NCBI GenBank assembly: GCA_009733775.1
Contig: WOGZ01000327.1
Coordinates: 1-36,723 of the forward strand
DNA: 36,723 nt
From: Alectoria sarmentosa
Taxonomy: Eukaryota > Ascomycota > Lecanoromycetes > Lecanorales > Parmeliaceae
Direction: 5' to 3'
The translations under genes and the position numbers were made by a program. Below the pieces are notes generated by a model, which worked only from the letters and a program-made list of their open reading frames with translations, was not told the origin of the DNA and did no database searches. This document shows positions 19,700 to 31,249 of this stretch, one piece after another; the stretch's first letter is position 1; each line of letters starts with the position of its first letter.

Positions 19700-21412
19700 A
19701 TGAAACTTCTCGGCCATATCCGCTCACGATCACGTCTTAAAAGCACTGATGATACTGCAACTGACAACAGATATCAAGCGCCGCCAGCAGACCTATCAAA
19801 TGTTTTGCCAACGCCGCACCCATCCGCTAGATTCTCGACAACTTTGCTCCGCGAGCTCTTCATCTATGTGTGCCCACACTCTCGAGACGACTCGTATACT
19901 TCCTGCGAGGAATCGATGGTCGATGGAGGATGTATGCTATGTGACATGAGAGACCTTTCACAATGCGCCTTGGTCAATAGACAATGGTCAAGAGTGGCAC
20001 AAAACCTCTTGTGAGTCGTGTAGCTAGTATCCCCAGCTCGGCTCATCGTGGCTAACTTCAGCCCTCACAGGTATCACAATGTGCGAATCGACACCGTCCA
20101 CTATTGCGACCGAGAAGCAGACCTCTCTGCCAAACGTAAAAGACGATCCTTCATTGGCCGTAACGTCGTCCCTAAAGACCCTACGCAGGACCGGTTACAT
20201 CTATTCTCTAGGTCGGTCCGAGAAAATCGCTTTCTGGCTTGTCAAGTGCAGTACCTTAAAACTCCCTACATGACAAGGGAGGTCTGCAAAGCTGATCTGG
20301 CACGCACCGTCTCAGTCCTGATGAACCTCCGCTATGTAGATTTGCCTGAAGGTTTCTACACCGATGACCCATCTTCGAACACTTTGAAACAGGAACTGCA
20401 GGCTCGGTGTGGAGATATTCGGCAGATGAAGTATGCTGGCGGTGCAGAAGGCAGCTTTCAAATGTTGGCGCAGGCAAGACAATGGCCGAATTTAGAGGCC
20501 GTCGAACTATTACACCTTAATATGGAACCGGCCACGATTGCTAACGTCTTTACCTCTTTGAAAGCTCTTCGCCATATTAAATTCACAAACCTTCCATCGC
20601 TTGACGACAGCATCTTCGGCTCTGTGCACATGAGCCCAGTTCCGCCGCTGACAGTATTGGAGTTCCAAGATGTTCCTCATATTTCAGCCAAAGGACTCTT
20701 AGCTTACCTCTCTTTCCCTGAGGCCAAACAGGCTCTCGACTCCCTCACTCTGGCAAATACTGGGATTTCACCCTCGGATCTCTTCCAAATCTTGGCCGCG
20801 GCTCCCTCTCTCACCACCCTTCACGTTGCGGAAAGCGTATCCCGCGTACTCCCAGAATCGCAAACTCTGCCCTTAGCCTCTCGCTCGCTTCGTATTCTTC
20901 ACTACGAGATCTCTTGTGCTCATTCATCACCTCGCGGGCTCTCATCACCGGCGGATAGTTACTACTGTTGCCTTTCCAGCTCCATTCTCAGCGGTTCCTT
21001 GCCTTCCCTGTCACACCTATACGCTCTCTCCACTTCGCTTCCGGCAATGCTCCTACAATTTCCACAGCCCGTTTTCGTGGCGAACGGAACCAGCAGCGCA
21101 TACCGGCCAATAAATACAGTAATCTCTCGCCCTCTTCGTCTATACACAAAATCTGTCATAGAGATGGAATGGAATCTCACCCTCATTAACCCTCCAACAT
21201 TAGCGGATCGCCGTGGTAGCGCGACGACCACAAGACCAATGAGTTTGTATCATGAGAACCAACTGAGTCCGCAGTGGAGGGACAAAAGAAGAGAGAGCGT
21301 AATGGTGGGTAACGGATTTGGAGGGTATTTGACCGTGCCCAGCGAAGGTCCTCGATCAGGGATTCCAAAAGCCAAGAAGGATAAAAGAGTTGGCGACGCG
21401 TGGATGGGCTGA
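19700..21412 (+). CDS. F-box protein with leucine-rich-repeat-like C-terminal part, two exons
   Basis: Exons 19,700-20,010 and 20,071-21,412 give 550 residues. The 60-bp intron has GTGAGT at the 5' end, a GGCTAACTTC branch site and CTCACAG at the 3' end, and the phases join to read LLYHNVRID. The first ATG in the frame is at 19,700 (MKLLGHIRSRSR); the frame is open upstream without an ATG. Residues about 45-112 form an F-box (ARFSTTLLRELFIYV ... DLSQCALVNRQWSRVAQNLLY), with a Cys pair CMLC just before the second half, as is often seen in Pezizomycotina F-box proteins. Residues about 230-380 contain irregular leucine-rich stretches (LEAVELLHLNM, LTVLEFQDVP, LDSLTLANTGI, LTTLHVAE). F-box proteins bind Skp1 and select substrates for SCF ubiquitin ligases; the LRR-like part would bind the target. 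Substrate unknown. Confidence 0.88.
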
Positions 21413-21863
21413 GAAGCGCAAAGATCCGGAGGCAGAATTCAAGGAAGATGCAAGGACGCAAAACTGCTTGGCTTTGCCCTGAAGGGTATCTTTTCGGCAT
21501 GAGTGACGTCTTCCGGGCTCGAATTATGGTAGGTTGCATCACGAGGTTGACTTGTGGAGGCACACTGGTTGTTGGAAAACGCGTGTTGAATGATGAAATA
21601 CCCAAACGCAAGCTTGTTGCAGGTTTCACCTTATGTTTTCACAGGGCCTACACAGCGTCTCGCGTAAAAATTTTCAAGCACGAGTTCGTTTAGGCTGAAA
21701 GACGAATCGTCCTCCCCATTAATTCTAAGGTTGTTCTCTATTACACATGACATCGGCCTGCTTTGGGGAATGCAGACGAAGCGAGCCATCGTCGAGGAAC
21801 TTCTGCTTCCCCCTTGGGTAACGGCCATCTGATCGTGATCCTCAATCCGCCCCAAAACCTCCG
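21413..21863. other. Intergenic region between the F-box gene and the GH16 remnant
   Basis: 451 bp between two convergent 3' ends. A minus-strand frame at 21,631-21,903 overlaps the end of the GH16 pseudogene in another frame and has no domain. Nothing else was recognised. Confidence 0.5.
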
Positions 21864-22514
21864 TCACTGGGACTGATACACTTTTACACTGTTGAGTTTC
21901 CAAAATGCTTCCGCGAAATTCGTTGCGTTAGTTGCCACAATCGTCATACACGCTGACATCAATGCTCCTTGACTGGTGCTAGCCGAACTACCGCAAGCAC
22001 TGTTCGGGGTAAAGAACCTCGTTTCTCCAGCCCAGTTGCGGCATAGATTGATGTTCATGATAATGCTCTGATTGGTGAAATGGTCGGTTATGGACCAATC
22101 AGTGGAAGGAAAGTCTGCAAGAGGAGTGCTCCAAGATGATGGATCGGGTGATATACCATCGCTGATGTCTGTTGGAATGAGATTGCGTCTAAAGAACCAC
22201 ATTCTGATGCCGGCGGTACTGAGTTCCATGTCATAGATCTGTGGAAATTCATTGACGTTTTCCTTGCGCCTTGACCCGATTCGCTAGTCACTTGCACCAC
22301 CACCATTGTTGTTGAGTGCCTCTCCAAAAGTGTGAACCCTGCATCCTGCATTTGAATCCGTTCCATTCTAGCAATTGCTCGTCAAGACCTTTCCAGACTC
22401 TTTGAGCTTGGCATGCATGGTGCAGCCGCTGCTTGTGTGCAAAGTCACCTGATTGCCCGTCGTTGCGCTATTAAACACTTCGAGGACGTCTAATTCACTA
22501 TTGTTAGAGGGAGC
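21864..22514 (-). pseudogene. GH16 endo-1,3(4)-beta-glucanase, 5'-truncated pseudogene
   Basis: The C-terminal part of a secreted fungal GH16 beta-glucanase, about 197 codons. It reads in frame from 22,514 to 22,296, then an intron 22,295-22,239, then 22,238-21,864 to a natural-looking stop (WKLNSVKVYQSQ). The catalytic motif E-L-D-V-L-E is at 22,479-22,496, followed by NQVTLHTSSGCTM. After the intron come GIRMWFFRRNLIPTDI, PDPSSWSTPLADF and INLCRNWAG. The intron is a GC-AG type (GCAAGT..CCACAG, 57 bp); splicing there gives NNNGGGIYDMELS, as the family expects, whereas a GT donor would break the frame. Inactivation: the signal peptide and first half of the catalytic domain are missing beyond 22,514, and a TAG at 22,368-22,370 interrupts the frame. 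That TAG could come from CAG by a C-to-T change of the RIP type. The family acts on mixed-linked or beta-1,3-glucans in cell walls. Confidence 0.8.
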
Positions 22515-22670
22515 CCCTCGGCGTAAACCCCCTGTCTATTAGGCGTATACCCTCATGTTTGTTAGGCGTATACCCCCTCAGATCGGGCTAGCTAACATCA
22601 AGGCGCTAACCTGATCAGGTAAAGACCCCCAGATAGCCGAAGTAGAGCCGGAAATCTTCATAATTTTTCG
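22515..22670. repeat. 22-23 bp tandem motif at the right edge of the gene island
   Basis: Three imperfect copies of a unit starting GGCGTA(A/T)ACCC, at 22,520, 22,542 and 22,565, the last trailing into CCTCAGATCGGGC. They lie directly against the point where GH16 homology stops and about 100 bp before AT-rich DNA begins at about 22,670. They are not themselves RIP-mutated. They could be the end of an inserted element or a rearrangement junction. Confidence 0.6.
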
Positions 22671-24199
22671 CGTTTTATAGAAAATATAACATTATATATC
22701 TCTTTTTATTTTTTAATTAATTTAATAATAATTATTATAAAATCGTTTTTCGACGATTAAATAAACGTTAATGTCGACGCTTTCATTTTACGTATATAAT
22801 AATATATCGATTTTTAAAATTATATTATCGTTAAAAATTTTATTAATCAATTTAAAAATAATATTATCGAAAAAAAAAAACGTTACGATCGCGATAAAAA
22901 ATAAAAATAAAATATATATATATATATATATATTAAAATGATTAAGTTTGTTTCACTTTCTTTATTCGACTATCGTCGAATATAAATTTAATAAATTTTA
23001 TATTTTATATAATATTTTAATTAAATAATTTATTATTTACTTTTAATTAATTATAAACTCGATTAATCGAGTTTCGTTTAATAATTTAATATTTATTTTA
23101 TTAATATACTTTATATATATTAATTTATAAATTATTTTAAATTATAAAACTTTATTTTTATTTTATAAAAACACTTTATATGAGTATATTATTATAAAAT
23201 ATCGCAAAAATTTTAAAGCGTTAAAAAACATTCGATTTATTATTATATTAACGAAATAATATTACTTTTAAAGTCTCGACTCGAAACACGTTTAAACGTT
23301 AATTTTAAACGAATTTCAATTTTCGTTAAAAACGTTAATTTTATCGACGATATGATCGTGAAAATTAAATTATACATTTTAATTAATAAAAACGTCACGT
23401 TAATTGAAAAAAACAATCTTTAAATTTTTAAAATTGTATTTAATTAATGCACATTCTCATCGTGCGACGTATTTATTCGATTAAAAATTAATTAATAAAT
23501 GCGTTTTAATCGCTAAAAGCATTAATTTTAAAATTTATTAAAATGATTAATTAATAATATATCGAAATTATATCGATTATTATTTAATTTCTTATTTAAA
23601 TCAAAATCAATAATTTTTTTAAAAGTTATTAGCTTTAAAATTTATTAAAAACAAATTAATTAACGATAAATCAAATTTATCGATTATCGTTTAAATTCGA
23701 GTTTATTAAAATAATTAATTAATAATATATTAAATTTATCGATCGTTATTTAAATTTATTTAAATTTATTAAATAAATCAAAAACGAGCATTTTTCGCTC
23801 AAATCAATATAAATCGCGAAATTCTTTCGTTTTAATACGTTGAAAAGTTAATTATCAATATAAAGTTCGAGAGAATTATCTTTTGCGATCGCAGATATAT
23901 ATATAATTTATATTAATTATTTAAGTAAAATAAATATAAGTTTTAAAATACGTTTATTCGCTTTATTCATTTTATTTTATTTGAAAAATATTTAAATTTC
24001 AAAATTATTATCAATTTTGTTTATTTTATATCAAGTTTTTTATTATTATATTTATTATTATTATTATATTCGAATTTTTAACGTTAAAATTCATTAATAT
24101 TTTAAAAAAAAAAAATTAAATTAATCGATTTAATAAATTATATAATTTGAAAGCGAATTATAAAAAACGTTTTTAAGATTTTTAATTTGTAAAAATGAA
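22671..24199. repeat. AT-rich DNA upstream of the copia gag frame
   Basis: Heavily RIP-mutated DNA with a (TA)n run at about 22,913-22,932. Three imperfect copies of a unit around ATTAATTAATAATATAT...TTTATCGAT(C/T)(A/G)TT lie between 23,525 and 23,765. The 5' LTR, leader and start of gag of the copia element should be here, but I could not find a repeat that pairs convincingly with sequence after 35,142. Confidence 0.5.
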
Positions 24200-24504
24200 T
24201 TAAATCGAAAAACAAGCATCGATTTTAAATTTCATTATTTAATAATAATAATAATGATAGTAATAACGATAACGTTGAGTTTAAAATATAAAAATTAACG
24301 CATAATCTCATTTGCATCGCTTTGCGTTTTTGCGTAATTAATAATAATTATGTTAACATCGAACATATAATTAACGTTTATAACGCGTGAATCAAATTAA
24401 AAGATTTTTTTTTTCGAGATTTTAAATATTTAATTCGCGCGTTTCAACGTTTTAATAATTTAACGTTGAATTAATGTAACGATAATTTTAATAAATATGT
24501 TAAT
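24200..24504 (+). mobile_element. Ty1/copia element, gag segment left of the nested insertion
   Basis: From about 24,205 a single + strand frame can be followed with only RIP-type stops, reading ...NLICIALRF then VNIEHIINVYNA then IKLKDFFFRDFKYLIRAFQ, and ending at codon 24,502-24,504. The same frame resumes at 31,250, beyond the gypsy element and one copy of its target duplication. It is gag by position, upstream of the protease-like region; the sequence alone is too decayed to prove the family. The start lies further upstream and is not visible. Confidence 0.65.
24500..24504. repeat. Target-site duplication TTAAT (left copy)
   Basis: Directly outside the left gypsy LTR; identical to 31,245-31,249. 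Confidence 0.9.
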
Positions 24505-24727
24505 TGTTAAAGACTTAATGTGTGTATAATAACTTGTATTGATAATATATAAAGAATATTATTTATGAAAAGTAATTACAAAAAACGACATCGTGAAAAA
24601 GATGCGCACTCGTTAAAACGCTAAATCGAATCGAAATTAACGTAAGCATAAAAACATATCGGGTATATCGAACATATCGGATATTGATGTAGGTGTGATA
24701 TAAACATATAAAAAAGAAATCATAACA
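24505..24727 (-). repeat. Left LTR of the gypsy element (3' LTR in element orientation)
   Basis: 223 bp, collinear without gaps with 31,022-31,244. It begins TGTTAAAGACTTAATGTG and ends ATCATAACA. Shared landmarks are AAGATGCGCACTCGTTAA and CGCAAGCATAAA/CGTAAGCATAAA. Differences seen are transitions only. Confidence 0.92.
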
Positions 24728-24743
24728 TTACCCCCCTTTTCAA
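24728..24743 (-). other. Polypurine tract of the gypsy element
   Basis: Read on the minus strand as GAAAAGGGGGGTAA directly before the 3' LTR, the primer for plus-strand DNA synthesis. The six-G run (CCCCCC at 24,732-24,737 on +) is intact although almost every other C nearby has been lost. Confidence 0.8.
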
Positions 24744-27700
24744 AACCGAAACTCTTACAATAATGATAAATTTTTTTATATTCGAGTCGCGTGTTTAAAC
24801 GTATATAAAGTAACGTTCTCAATCGTAATGATTCAATATTTTGATTCGAATTCGATATTGTTATAAGTGAAGAAATTATATATTAATAATGTTAATAAAG
24901 AACTTTATTTAAATGATTTTTTGAATAAAAAATGAGATTTAGGTTTATTTAAATATTTATAATGATAATCGACGATTAAATCGAGCTTTTTGTCGCGTTG
25001 ACGAATAATTATTATAACGAATTATTATAAGCTTTTAATTCGATGTATTTGATTTTATATATAAAATATTCTTTTTTGTTCGTGATAGAATCTTTTATTC
25101 TTTCATCGATTTTGAATTCGAAAATTTTTTCAATTTTTCAAATTTTATTCTTTTTATCGATATCGATAAATAACGATAAAGCTATGCGTTATTTTAAAAG
25201 AAAATCATTATTGTTTAAATGAAACAATCATAAATGAAAGATAAAATGTAATCTTTTCATCGATGTTAAAAATTTCAATTCGTATATTAATTCGTGAAAT
25301 TTGATGATTTTAAACGATTTAAGATTTTTATAATTAAACGATTTATTTAATTTAACGATTTTGATGTTTCGATTATTCAACATTATCATATTATTTATCA
25401 TAAACTTCGATGCAAATAAATAATGTTTATCGACCTACTTTTTTTATAAAATTCGAAATTATTCAAATTGTTTTTTAACGTGTTTTCTTATTCGATTTAT
25501 CTTATTTATAAAAATATCGATAAATTAAATTTGTTTTTTAACTCGCTAACTGATAGATTAATTTTAAAAATTAAAAAATTTCAATTCTAATCGCGAAATG
25601 TATTCTTTGATCAAAAGAAAAAGAAATAAATTCGTAAAAATGTTTTTATCAAAGTTTGTTTCAAATTTCGCAAATGAAAATTAATTTACTCAATTATTTT
25701 AATTATAATTAATATATACTCACAAGAAATGCTTAAACGACGCATTAACATTTTCGATTTAATTATTTGTTTCAGAGTGAAAGGCAATAAAAAACAATGA
25801 TTTTGTTTTCACTTTATAACATAATCTTTTTTAAAAATGAGCGATGAATTAAATATCACGATTAAAGATAATAAAAAACGAATACTCTTCTTTTCGTTAA
25901 ATTTATTCGATAAAAAATTATATAATTGTTTTCATCTCGAGAGAATTTAAGAGAATAAACTTTTTTTTTTAAATAGTTTATTTATTATTATTATGACGTG
26001 TTGATAAAAACGATTATATCTTAAACAAATCGATAAAGAGGTGATGAAATTGATAAAAATGTTTTATTAATAGCGATTTAAAATAAATAGAGGCTTAAAT
26101 AACTCTTATTTATTTTTATGATAAGTTTTTGATCTTTTATAAATGTGACAACTTTTAACATAACGCGTTATCGAGTTTATTATCCGAGATTAATAATAAT
26201 AACGTGATAATTTATTATAAATAAATGATTTATCTGCGTGTTCATCGAAAAAAGTGTTATATATATCTCTAATAATGATAATGCGTAAATTCGAATCGTT
26301 CGATACATAAAGTTTATCGTTCACATATAACAAATTTTCATAAATTTTGCAATTTCTCAATTCGAGTTTAACGTTATTTTTGATAATATTTAAAGAAAGT
26401 TTTTTTTAATTTGAAATCTTTACTTGAATGATATTTTAAATAATATCATTATATTTATAAGCGCTTTTTATTTAACGCAATAAATTCGAAACTTCAATAA
26501 CGAAGGTTTTTTTTGATTTAACATTTAATTTCTTTTTAAAAGTCTTTATCAAAAGTTTCGATGATGATTTTATATTTAATTTCTCATCATCGAGATTATT
26601 TTGTTCGTTTAATTTATATAATATCGCAATCAAATAAATTATATCTTTTTTCATTTTATTTAATAATATGAAGACAAGTTGCGCGATATTCTTTACTTTT
26701 TTCTTTAAATTATCATTTTAAAGATTGTTTGATAACGATATTGAATACGATTATCATTATCGTTTTTCGAAAAATTCCTTACTCTTTATATTAAACTATC
26801 GAATTTAATATTTTATTTTTCAAAACGATAAATAATGCGAAAGTTAAATTTCGATAAAAATTTTACTCATTTAATTTAACGCGAATTCAATTATTTCGAT
26901 AACATAAAATATTATAAATTTTTATAATCTGAGATAACTTGAATGAAATCTTTTATAAAGATTCTTATAAGTTTTGAATATTATTCTTCAAATACACGAA
27001 TTATAATCATAAATTCTTTATTATAAATATCGTAATTATATTTTATCGAAAACATTTTTTTGAAGAGAAATGCGATAGATCTTAAAATTTTATCGCTTTT
27101 TTTTTATAATAATACGACGACTATTATATAATTAAATGTATTAATTTTCAATCACGTCTTTTTATTTAAGTCGAAATAAACAAATATAGATGCGATAATG
27201 AATTTTTTTTTAAAAACATCGAATGCGAGTTGCTCGAATTCATTCTTTATTTAAAAATATATGAAGTTTTTTTTTTATTCGATATGTGTAAGATTAATAA
27301 AAAATGCAACAATTTTTAAGTATCTCGAGATGAATTTGCGATAAAAGTTGATAAAGTTTAAAAATGTTTATATATCTTTAATGCAGCGAAACTTTTTTCA
27401 TTGCGTAATCGTGTTGATTTTTTTAAAATTTATTTCGATTTCGTCGATGATAATAATAAGATCAAAATATTTAACTCGAGTGATATTAAAATCGCATTTA
27501 TTAATATCGAAATAAAGTTTAATTTGTTAAAGTTTTTTCAAAACCTTTTTCACGTGAAAAACGTGCTTTTTTTTAATATTATTATAAATAAAAATATTAT
27601 CAAAATATGTCGTGTAAAAGACGTTTAAATATTTTTTTAATATATTATTAATAAATGCTTAAAATGTTACAAAAACGTTATATAAATCAAATAACATTAT

Positions 27701-28980
27701 TATATATTTATAAAAATCATATTTCGTAAGAAAAATAATTCTTTTTTCATGATTTTTCTTTATTCGAATCTCGTTAAAAATAATTATAATATCGAATTTG
27801 TTATAAATTCGAGTTATATAAAATTTGATTAAAATCTCTTTGATTAAAGGCGATACGTTTTGATTGAAAATAATAAGAGCATTAAAAGCTCGATAATCAA
27901 CACAAAGTTTAAACTTTTTATCAGATTTTTTAACGATAAAAATAAAAGCGATATAAAATGATGTATTTAATTAAATATATTCCTTTTTTAATATCTTATT
28001 AATATATTTCTTAATTATTAATGTTTGTTTTTTAAATATATTATAAACTTTTTTCGCAGATGATAAAGCTTCTTTTTTAAAATGTATTTCATAATTTATA
28101 AAACGATTTGATGACAATTTGTTTACTTTTGTGAAATTTCATATTTTAATTCATTTGTGATATGCTTTAAATATACGCATCTTCAATTTCTTTATATTAA
28201 AAGACTTTTTTCTCATTTTATTAAAAAAAAATTCATAATTATTTATTATTATCGCAAAAACGTTCATCGTAAAATTAATCTTTTCGAAAGATAAAGAAAA
28301 TTGAAATAATTATTCGAAATCTTGAAATCACATTGCGATGATTTCATTTTTTAATTTTTTCACCATCTTAAAAAAGACTGAAGCGAAAATTTTTTTATAT
28401 TAACGTGTTTAAAATTTTTTTTAAAAATCTTCTAATTCTTTTTTTCGTTATAAATTATTATAAATTTATTGTATAAAAAACAATAAGATATGCAATAATC
28501 GAAATTAAAAATAATAATTCTCTTTTTAAATAAAATATGAGAATTATATTGCTTCAATTAAAATATTTTCAAAATAATTTCAAATTGTTCAAATACGATA
28601 ACGAGACATCATAAATTCTTTACGTGATTTTCGATGATTAATTTAATTAAGATTATATGTGTAATATTAAATGCAAGTTTATCGTTCGTTAAGCGTAATT
28701 TATAAAACTTAAATAAGATTATTTTCGATGATTTATTTCTTATAACAAAAATAACGTTCACAAAATTATATATAAAAACTTTAATATTAATAAAATAATT
28801 AACTTTAATAATATCTTTATTAATATAAATCTATTTAAAAAAGTTTAATTGTCGTTTATGTTATAATAATGTTTCGATAATAACGATATAAATTAAAAAC
28901 GTGACGAAAGCGAAAGAGCTTCCTTTTTCTAATTCTTTGATTTTTATACGCAAACGCTTTTTTAGGTCTTTAACGACGAC
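24744..28980 (-). pseudogene. Gypsy pol region (reverse transcriptase visible)
   Basis: The RT core is readable on the minus strand from about 28,000 down to 27,540. It reads FIFIVKKSDKKFKLCVDYRA (about 27,885-27,960), then FNEIRIKKNHEKRIIF, then TFQ-like TF*AFINNILKKYLNVF, and the catalytic box YFDN at about 27,590 where active enzymes have Y-x-D-D. Below that, RNase H and integrase should follow in the order used by Ty3/gypsy elements. The frame there survives only in pieces such as 26,654-26,472 (60 codons). Numerous TAA and TGA codons break it. Confidence 0.8.
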
Positions 28981-29099
28981 TTAATTAAAAACATTTAATT
29001 TTTCGATTTTTTGAGAAATTCGATAAATTTTTTCTTCTCAATTTCAACTTTTATCATTTTTATCATGATTTTCACTTGATTTTTGTTGAAAGATTTTGC

Positions 29100-30918
29100 G
29101 TTTTGATATGATATATTATCATTATCGAAACGATAATTAATTTTAAAGCATTTTCAACAACGATTCTTTTTCACGATTCGATTAATTAAAATTTTTGAAT
29201 AATAATACTCAATATCTTGATATAAAAAGTTTTATTTAAAATTGTTTAATCGATTATTACTTTTCTTTTTATCGAAAAAAGAATTATTATTATGTGTTGA
29301 TGATTTAACGAATTCTTCAATTGTTTTTTAATCGTTTTTAAATTTATTATTTTTATTTAAAAGTGTATTGTCGATGATTTTCAAATTTGCGACGATATAA
29401 CGTAAACGAGCGATCATGTTTCGAAATGAGATAAAGCTTTCGTTAGAAATTCGATATTTTAATCGTATATTAATCAATCGCTTCAAATTAAACATTTTTA
29501 AAATGTTTATATAATTTAAAAAAGCGATGATTACATTAAAACGAGCGTAAAAAGTTTCAAAAGACTTTTTTTTGTTTTTAACATTTATATCGAAATTTGA
29601 GTCATAAAGTTCAATATTTGATTTGATAAATTTATCATATATTTCAAATATGCTTTTCAATTTTTTAATTATTTCGTTTATCGTGAAATAAAAGTTGTAA
29701 TAAATTATATTCGAACGAGTTTTGATAATATCGAATGTTATATTTTTATAATAATTTTTCACATAATCGATCTTGTCGAGTTTAATAGAGAATTATTCAA
29801 CACTTTGTCTAAACTTCGCATAAAAATGTATACGTTAATCGTCTCATTTATAACGATCTTCTTTAAAACCCTTAAAGCTTTTCACATTCGGGTAATGTTT
29901 ATTAATGTTAATAATGATTTTCGTAACATTAATTTTTATAATAAGTGTGTAATATTGATTATTTTCTTTTAAAAAATTGATAAAAGAAACGTTATTATGA
30001 CGTAAACGAACCTTCACATAATGTTTTTTCGCGTCGAAGTTTATCAGTTTTTTTTCATATGATTGTTTCGTAATCGCAGTTTTGAGTTATTCGTTTTTAT
30101 AATATAATTTCTTCGTCGTAATACGATATTTGTTTCGTAATCGCCGAATTCTCGCAACATTTTTTTTTTTTTTGATAATACGTGTATTGACGTCTCTTAA
30201 TTAATGAATTAAGATATAAAATTTCATTTTGACTTCATTTATTTTTTTATCGATTTGTATGTTTTTTTTATTAAAGTACAATTAGGTTTTCTCGACAGAT
30301 TTAAACATTTTCGATCATATTTTTAAATGCATCACGTTATTTTTCAAGAGATTTGATTGCATTATTAACGAAATTTTTAAATAAATTAATGATAGCATAG
30401 ATAAAGTTCGCGTCATTTTTAATAATATTCGTTAATAACATTTCGTTTTAAAGGTCGTTTAATTCGATGATGAATTTTTTAACGCGTCGACGTAGTTTTT
30501 CTTGACGATTTTTAGACATTTTCGATTGAGCGTTTTCGTTTTTTAATAACTTTTTTATTTGAATTGTGTTAAATGAAAATGAATTTTCACGATTCGAATC
30601 TTGATCATTTTTATTGAAATTATCAAATAATGAAAGATATTGCACTTCGCTTGTTACATTTATTATAATATTTTGATTTTAATTTTATATTTTAATAAAC
30701 TTTGATATAAACGCAATTCTCGAATTCATAAAAAAATTCGATAAAATATCGATTTCATCTTTTGTTCGTAATCTTAATCTTTCATAAATGAAAAACTTTA
30801 ACGTGATTGTAATTAAGATTTGATTATTTATAAAATCAAAGCGATCGTTTTCTTTTAATTGATCTCGCGAATTCATTGATTTGATTCGCGTTTTGAATTT
30901 TTGACGTATTATCGTCAA
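29100..30918 (-). pseudogene. Gypsy gag region
   Basis: Open pieces on the minus strand follow the 5' LTR in order: 30,918-30,685 (RQKFKTRIKSMNSRDQLKEN), 30,645-30,448 (charged, KNRQEKLRRRVKKF) and 29,762-29,328. The last reads like a capsid-type gag domain (SFETFYARFNVIIAFLNYI, LKRLINIRLKYRISNES, ISFRNMIARLRYIVANL). Near 29,120-29,165 the frame reads C-*-K-C-F-K-I-N-Y, consistent with a decayed CCHC zinc knuckle. These fragments are parts of one original protein, not separate genes. Confidence 0.7.
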
Positions 30919-31021
30919 AATGTTAATAATAAAATGTTATTATGATTAATGCGTCTCTTTAAATACATTTTTAATTTCGTTAACAATTCGCTATTGTTTA
31001 AAAGAGAAATAAATAATATTA

Positions 31022-31244
31022 TGTTAAAGATTTAATGTGTGTGCAATAACTTATATTGATAATATATAAAAAATATTATTTATAAAAAATAATTATAAAA
31101 AGCGATATCGTAAATAAGATGCGCACTCGTTAAGGCGTTAAATTAAATCGAGACTAACGCAAGCATAAAGGCATATCGAGCATATTAAATATATCGAATA
31201 TTGATATAAATGTGACACAGACACATAAAAAAGAAATTATAACA
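31022..31244 (-). repeat. Right LTR of the gypsy element (5' LTR in element orientation)
   Basis: 223 bp, starting TGTTAAAGATTTAATGTG and ending AAATTATAACA; partner of 24,505-24,727. A tRNA primer-binding site should lie just inside it on the minus strand (below 31,022), but mutation has removed any recognisable match. Confidence 0.92.
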
Positions 31245-31249
31245 TTAAT
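31245..31249. repeat. Target-site duplication TTAAT (right copy)
   Basis: Identical to 24,500-24,504. Confidence 0.9.

Larger units (their letters stand above)
24505..31244 (-). mobile_element. Complete Ty3/gypsy retrotransposon, RIP-mutated, nested in the copia element
   Basis: A 6,740-bp element with two 223-bp LTRs, TG...CA ends, a TTAAT duplication, an intact polypurine tract, and gag then pol in order on the minus strand. The reverse transcriptase places it in Ty3/gypsy: LCVDYRAFN and FNEIRI are followed by the catalytic box as YFDN. The integrase and RNase H should lie between about 27,500 and 24,750, but they are too degraded for me to mark residues. Many in-frame TAA/TGA codons and Asp-to-Asn changes make it non-functional. 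Size is normal for a gypsy element, so the insertion was full length. Confidence 0.92.

Noticed and set aside
27401..27628. 75-codon + strand ORF
   Set aside because: It is antisense to the readable gypsy reverse transcriptase, including the YFDN box, and is a by-product of mutation.
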